From NCBI RefSeq assembly GCF_001427305.1, contig NZ_LMFZ01000002.1:124001-188000 (forward strand): DNA of 64,000 nucleotides, given 5' to 3'. The first letter of the stretch is position 1; each line of letters begins with the position of its first letter. This document shows, piece after piece, positions 60,516-64,000 of the stretch. Origin of the DNA: Duganella sp. Root1480D1 (GTDB lineage Bacteria > Pseudomonadota > Gammaproteobacteria > Burkholderiales > Burkholderiaceae_D). Both the position numbers and the translations under genes were made by a program. The notes below the pieces were generated by a model. It was given only the letters and a program-made list of their open reading frames with translations. It had not been told where the DNA came from and searched no databases.

Positions 60516-62285
60516 ATGCTGCGTCACATCCTTTTGTCCCTGGCCTGCGCGGCCACATTGCCGGCCTATGCGGCCGACCGCATCATCCTGGTCGGCGATT
60601 CGACTGTCGCCAGTGGCGGCGGATACGGCGATTACCTGTGCCGGCGCCAGCGCCCTGCCACCACCTGCCTCAATCTCGCCAAGAATGGACGCAGCTCCGG
60701 TTCGTTCCGTGCCGAAGGCCGCTGGGATGAAGTCCAGGCCTTGCTGCGCGATGGCACAGGCTACGGCAAGACTTATGTGCTGATGCAGTTCGGCCACAAC
60801 GACCAGCCGGGCAAGCCTGGCCGCTCAACGGACCTGGTCAAAGAGTACCCTGCGAACCTGGCACGCTACGTGGCGGACGTGAAAGCCGGCGGCGGCGTGC
60901 CCGTTCTCGTAACCTCCCTCACCCGACGCAGCTTCCGCAACGGCTATGTGTGGAATGACCTGGCGCCCTGGGCGACGGCAGCGCGCGAAGTGGCGCAGCG
61001 CGAAGGCGCAGCCTTGCTCGACCTGAATGCACTGTCGCTGGCGGCCGTGCAGGCCATGGGGCCGGAAGAAGCCGACGCCCTGGCCCAACCCAAGGGGGCC
61101 GGCTTCGACTACACCCATCTTGGTCCCAAAGGCGGCCGCTTCTTCGGTGAGATGGCGGCGCGCGAACTGGCGCGCCTGTTCCCATCGCTCGGACCGCTGA
61201 CTGATCCTGCCGAGACCTCGCGGCAAGCGGCGCGCGAGCATGCGCCTCACGATGGCTGGGCTAGTGCGGAAGGCGGCACGCATGGCGGCGCCGCGGCTCC
61301 TGCCGCCGCAACGCTCACCGTCGCCACGCCTGCCGAACTGCGGACCGCACTGGCCGCGAATGCCGATGCACGCGTCATCCAAGTGCGGGGAACGCTCGAC
61401 ATGGCTGATGGCGCCAGGCCGGGTGTGGTGCGGCTTCCGTCCAATACCACGCTGATCGGGCTTGGCGAAGATGCAGGCTTCATCAGCGCCAGCATTGTCG
61501 TCGGCAACGTGAGCCAGGTCATCATCCGCAATCTCTCCATCAGCAATCCCTGCGACCCCGATCCAAAATGGGATCCGCAGGACGGCCCGCACGGCAACTG
61601 GAATTCGCTGTACGACGGCATTACTGTCACCGGCTCGCATCACGTCTGGATCGACCATAACAGCTTCACCGATGCGCCGCGCACCGACGGCCAGTCGCCC
61701 AAAGAGAATGGCATGCTGAAGCAGTGCCATGATGGCGCACTCGATATCACTTCCGCCTCTGATTTTGTGACCGTCTCGTACAATCACTTCGCGCTGCACG
61801 AAAAGAACACCCTGGTCGGTGCCAGCGACCGCGCCAGTGGCGATGAAGGGCACCTGCGCGTGACTTTCTCGAACAACTTTTTCGAGCATGTGACGGCGCG
61901 CACTCCGCGCGTGCGGTTCGGGCGAGTGCATTTGTTCAATAACTTCCACAAGGGTTCACGCAAGCACGCCGAATACGCGCACGAATACAGCGTTGGCATC
62001 GGCAAGCAGGCGCACGTGATCATCGATGCCAATGCCTACGACATCGAAGGCGCCCGTGGCTGTGCCGACGTACTGCATAATCCCGGCAAATCCGAACCCG
62101 GTGGCGTGCTGGATCGCGGCTCGCAATTGAATGGCAAAGCGCTGGCGGATTGCGGCTTTTCGCCGGACGTCGGCTGGGCCGTCCCCTATACCTTCACTGC
62201 CCTCCCCGCCGCCGATGTGCAGCCCAACGTCATGAGCAATGCCGGCGCCGGCCATCTCGGCAAACTGCGGCCAGCCCAACGTTAA
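60516..62285 (+). CDS. Rhamnogalacturonan/pectin acetylesterase - pectate lyase fusion
   Basis: 589 residues. Signal peptide MLRHILLSLACAATLPAYAA. Residues 21-225: SGNH esterase of the CE12 type with GDST (Ser29), GHND (93-96) and the Asp-His pair in DYTHLGPKGG. A short Ala/Gly linker follows, then about 262-589: PL1 pectate lyase with WIDHNSFTDAP, DGALDITSASDFVTVSYNHF and the catalytic arginine region RTPRVRFG. Secreted; removes acetyl groups and cleaves polygalacturonate by beta-elimination. The ATG at 60516 has AAGGGGGAG upstream. The frame is open further upstream but overlaps the regulator gene. Confidence 0.88.
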   Translation: MLRHILLSLACAATLPAYAADRIILVGDSTVASGGGYGDYLCRRQRPATTCLNLAKNGRSSGSFRAEGRWDEVQALLRDGTGYGKTYVLMQFGHNDQPGKPGRSTDLVKEYPANLARYVADVKAGGGVPVLVTSLTRRSFRNGYVWNDLAPWATAAREVAQREGAALLDLNALSLAAVQAMGPEEADALAQPKGAGFDYTHLGPKGGRFFGEMAARELARLFPSLGPLTDPAETSRQAAREHAPHDGWASAEGGTHGGAAAPAAATLTVATPAELRTALAANADARVIQVRGTLDMADGARPGVVRLPSNTTLIGLGEDAGFISASIVVGNVSQVIIRNLSISNPCDPDPKWDPQDGPHGNWNSLYDGITVTGSHHVWIDHNSFTDAPRTDGQSPKENGMLKQCHDGALDITSASDFVTVSYNHFALHEKNTLVGASDRASGDEGHLRVTFSNNFFEHVTARTPRVRFGRVHLFNNFHKGSRKHAEYAHEYSVGIGKQAHVIIDANAYDIEGARGCADVLHNPGKSEPGGVLDRGSQLNGKALADCGFSPDVGWAVPYTFTALPAADVQPNVMSNAGAGHLGKLRPAQR

Positions 62286-62387
62286 ACCATAGCGTCGCGG
62301 CGCTGTAATCTTGCTTAAGATCAACGCCAGTAATTTCTGCTCGTGCCACCATGTGACCTCGCTTCATCCTGATGAATGGAGGCTGCT

Positions 62388-64000
62388 GTGGATAGCACGC
62401 TGCTCAGATTCTTCCAACAAGACAAGGATCTGATTACTGACAACCGTCCACTGCGCCTGCGCTTGGCGCATTCCAGCAAAGTCCTTGAAGATGTGCTCCT
62501 GCCGCAGAAAATCCAAGGCGGCGAATCGATTTGCGGCGGGATCGAATACCACATCTTGTGCGTATCCCTCGATGCTTTCATTCCTCTCAAAGAGCTGATT
62601 GCCTTGCCGGCCGCTGTCGATATCGTGACGGAGCGAGGTGAATTGCGCAGCATATGCGGGATCGTCACCGAAGCCTTCGCCGGGGACAGCGACGGTGGAT
62701 TGGCCAGCTACCAACTGGTAATGCGCGATGCGCTCGCAATAATGGAAAAGCGCAACAACACACGCGTTTTCCGTGATAAGAACGAAGTGGAAATCGTGCA
62801 GGTGATCCTGGACGAATGGCTCGCAAATACACCCGTCATAGGTACCTGCTTCAGCTACGAAATTGACTTGCCTTTAGCGAATCAACCTTTGCCCCGACGC
62901 GAGTTCACCATGCAATACAACGAGTCGGATGCAACTTTTATCCACCGGCTACTCAAGCGCAGCGGGATCGCCTGGTTCTACCGCGCCAAGCAAAGCGATT
63001 ACCCGAGCCATACGCTATTCCTGTTCAACCGTTCCACGAGCCTGCAGCAATGCCATGCTGCTAATCTCCGCTACCACCGCGACAACGCAGCAGAGGAACG
63101 CGACGCCATCACTTCCTGGTGCGCGGCGCGCACTTTGCAGGCCGGCCGAAGCACTCGTTTCAGTTGGAATTACCGCGATCCCTGGTCTGGTGACTTTATG
63201 TGGAGCACCGCTATGTCTCGATCGAACCAGGGCGACAACGGCAATTACGTCTCTGCCTCACTGGACGATTGCCAAGTACTGGCACCGCATGCTGGTGATG
63301 ATTACGATGACTTATGCAGGCTGGGCGAGCTGGCCATACGACGCCACGATTACCTATCCAAATGCTTTCACGGCGAGGGTACTGCTCGTGACCTACAGGT
63401 CGGTGAATATTTCATGCTGGATGGTCATCCAGAGATCGACCAACATGCAGATGCCGAGCGCGAATTCGTTGTCACGTCTCTTCAGCTAGATGTGTCAAAT
63501 AACCTCTCCAATCAATTGGCAAAACGAGCAGAACGTTTGTTCATAAAGAGCCGTTGGGTGAGCGCAGCAAGCTGCAAAACTACTGAAGAAGAAACGCGCG
63601 TTCGGGTCAATTTTAGCGTCGTGCGACGGGGTATTGAAATCGCTCCTTCGTATGACCCTCGCATAGACCTGCCGCTGGTGCCAATGCAAAGCGCTATCGT
63701 TGTTGGTCCGGACGGTGAAGAAGTTTATTGCGACCCGCTAGGACGCGTAAAGATCCGATTCCAGAGCACAAAAGAAGCTGACCACCGACACGCACAAGGT
63801 GCAGGCGCAGCAAATACTGAAATGGATTCGGCATGGGTTCGCGTAGCCAGCGGCTGGGCCGGCAACTGGCCGGGGCATGCGGGCCAGTGCGGAACACTCA
63901 CGCTTCCCAGAGTCGGAAGCGAAGTACTGATCGCATTTCTTGGTGGCGAACCAGACAAGCCGGTAATAGTCGGCCAACTCTATAATCAGCGGGGCCAGCC
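62388..64000 (+). CDS. Type VI secretion tip protein VgrG (partial)
   Basis: Open from GTG at 62388 (GGAGG 6 bases ahead; an in-frame ATG 12 bases upstream is the alternative) to the right edge, 537 codons without a stop. N-terminal gp27-like part with REFTMQYNESDATFIHRLL and GIAWFY; OB-fold part CDPLGRVKIRF; gp5-like WVRVASGWAGNWPGHAG ... LPRVGSEVLIAFLGGEPDKPVIVGQLYN. Forms the membrane-puncturing tip of the T6SS and often carries effectors at its C-terminus, which is not visible. GC is lower than in the preceding genes, as usual for exchanged tip modules. Confidence 0.93.
   Translation, partial: MDSTLLRFFQQDKDLITDNRPLRLRLAHSSKVLEDVLLPQKIQGGESICGGIEYHILCVSLDAFIPLKELIALPAAVDIVTERGELRSICGIVTEAFAGDSDGGLASYQLVMRDALAIMEKRNNTRVFRDKNEVEIVQVILDEWLANTPVIGTCFSYEIDLPLANQPLPRREFTMQYNESDATFIHRLLKRSGIAWFYRAKQSDYPSHTLFLFNRSTSLQQCHAANLRYHRDNAAEERDAITSWCAARTLQAGRSTRFSWNYRDPWSGDFMWSTAMSRSNQGDNGNYVSASLDDCQVLAPHAGDDYDDLCRLGELAIRRHDYLSKCFHGEGTARDLQVGEYFMLDGHPEIDQHADAEREFVVTSLQLDVSNNLSNQLAKRAERLFIKSRWVSAASCKTTEEETRVRVNFSVVRRGIEIAPSYDPRIDLPLVPMQSAIVVGPDGEEVYCDPLGRVKIRFQSTKEADHRHAQGAGAANTEMDSAWVRVASGWAGNWPGHAGQCGTLTLPRVGSEVLIAFLGGEPDKPVIVGQLYNQRGQ

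Noticed and set aside
1..64000. tRNA, rRNA, CRISPR arrays, insertion sequences, integrases
   Set aside because: Looked for cloverleaf ends, spaced direct repeats and transposase or integrase motifs; none seen. Read by eye, so a degenerate tRNA could be missed.

Overview
The window looks like the chromosome of a high-GC betaproteobacterium, most likely Oxalobacteraceae (Massilia/Duganella/Janthinobacterium group). Supporting this are a yebC-purD-hemF-nadD-rsfS-rlmH-maf-rng block typical of Burkholderiales, three PEP-CTERM surface proteins, an LpxO-type lipid A hydroxylase, a MASE1 sensor kinase, plant-polymer degradation genes and a type VI VgrG. I saw no tRNA, rRNA, CRISPR array or insertion sequence. 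Genes are dense: no stretch above 300 bases lacks a gene.

Layout. 1-4529 (reverse): cell-surface block with a membrane-anchored bactofilin-like protein (cut by the window edge), a processive family 2 glycosyltransferase, a fatty acid hydroxylase-like enzyme, a PEP-CTERM protein behind a good sigma-54 promoter match, and a 43-residue membrane peptide. 4538-11119 (reverse): quinone oxidoreductase, exported hydrolase, methylglyoxal synthase, EamA transporter and a Tat/lipobox PhoD-type phosphatase with a large Ala/Gly-rich insert. 11318-18290 (forward): the conserved housekeeping block. 18277-21200 (reverse): a lower-GC two-gene McrB-like/McrC-like cassette, probably a defence system. 21369-33378: chemoreceptor, an unknown tail-anchored protein plus lipoprotein pair, two LPS/glycan glycosyltransferases, a MASE1 histidine kinase with a FixJ-type regulator, a VirK-family protein, a KTSC protein and an SGNH/MBOAT O-acylation pair. 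33412-41667: dnaE, a Phd/VapC toxin-antitoxin module, cytochrome c, MaoC-like protein, trhO and an RhlE-type helicase. 41786-52359: propeller-GGDEF cyclase, Nramp-like transporter, solute-binding protein, esterases, lpxO, methyltransferase, and a Tat-exported hydrolase divergent from an XRE/MmyB regulator. 52373-62285: two tandem PEP-CTERM proteins, then a pectin/uronic-acid block: SMP-30 lactonase, ACS-type transporter, ketoglutarate semialdehyde dehydrogenase, 5-dehydro-4-deoxyglucarate dehydratase, two FadR-type regulators and an acetylesterase-pectate lyase fusion. 62388-64000: VgrG, open at the right edge and lower in GC.

How genes work together. The pectin block reads as a pathway. The secreted fusion enzyme deacetylates and cleaves pectin, the transporter imports uronate or aldarate, and the lactonase, KdgD and semialdehyde dehydrogenase run the lower oxidative route to 2-oxoglutarate, with the FadR proteins as likely sensors. 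Uronate dehydrogenase and an aldarate dehydratase are not in the window. Several intergenic spacers carry perfect palindromes suited to local regulators (51293-51309, 59622-59638, 59685-59697, 37685-37708). Three spacers share a REP-like palindrome family with a conserved CTGACCC/GGGTCAG core.
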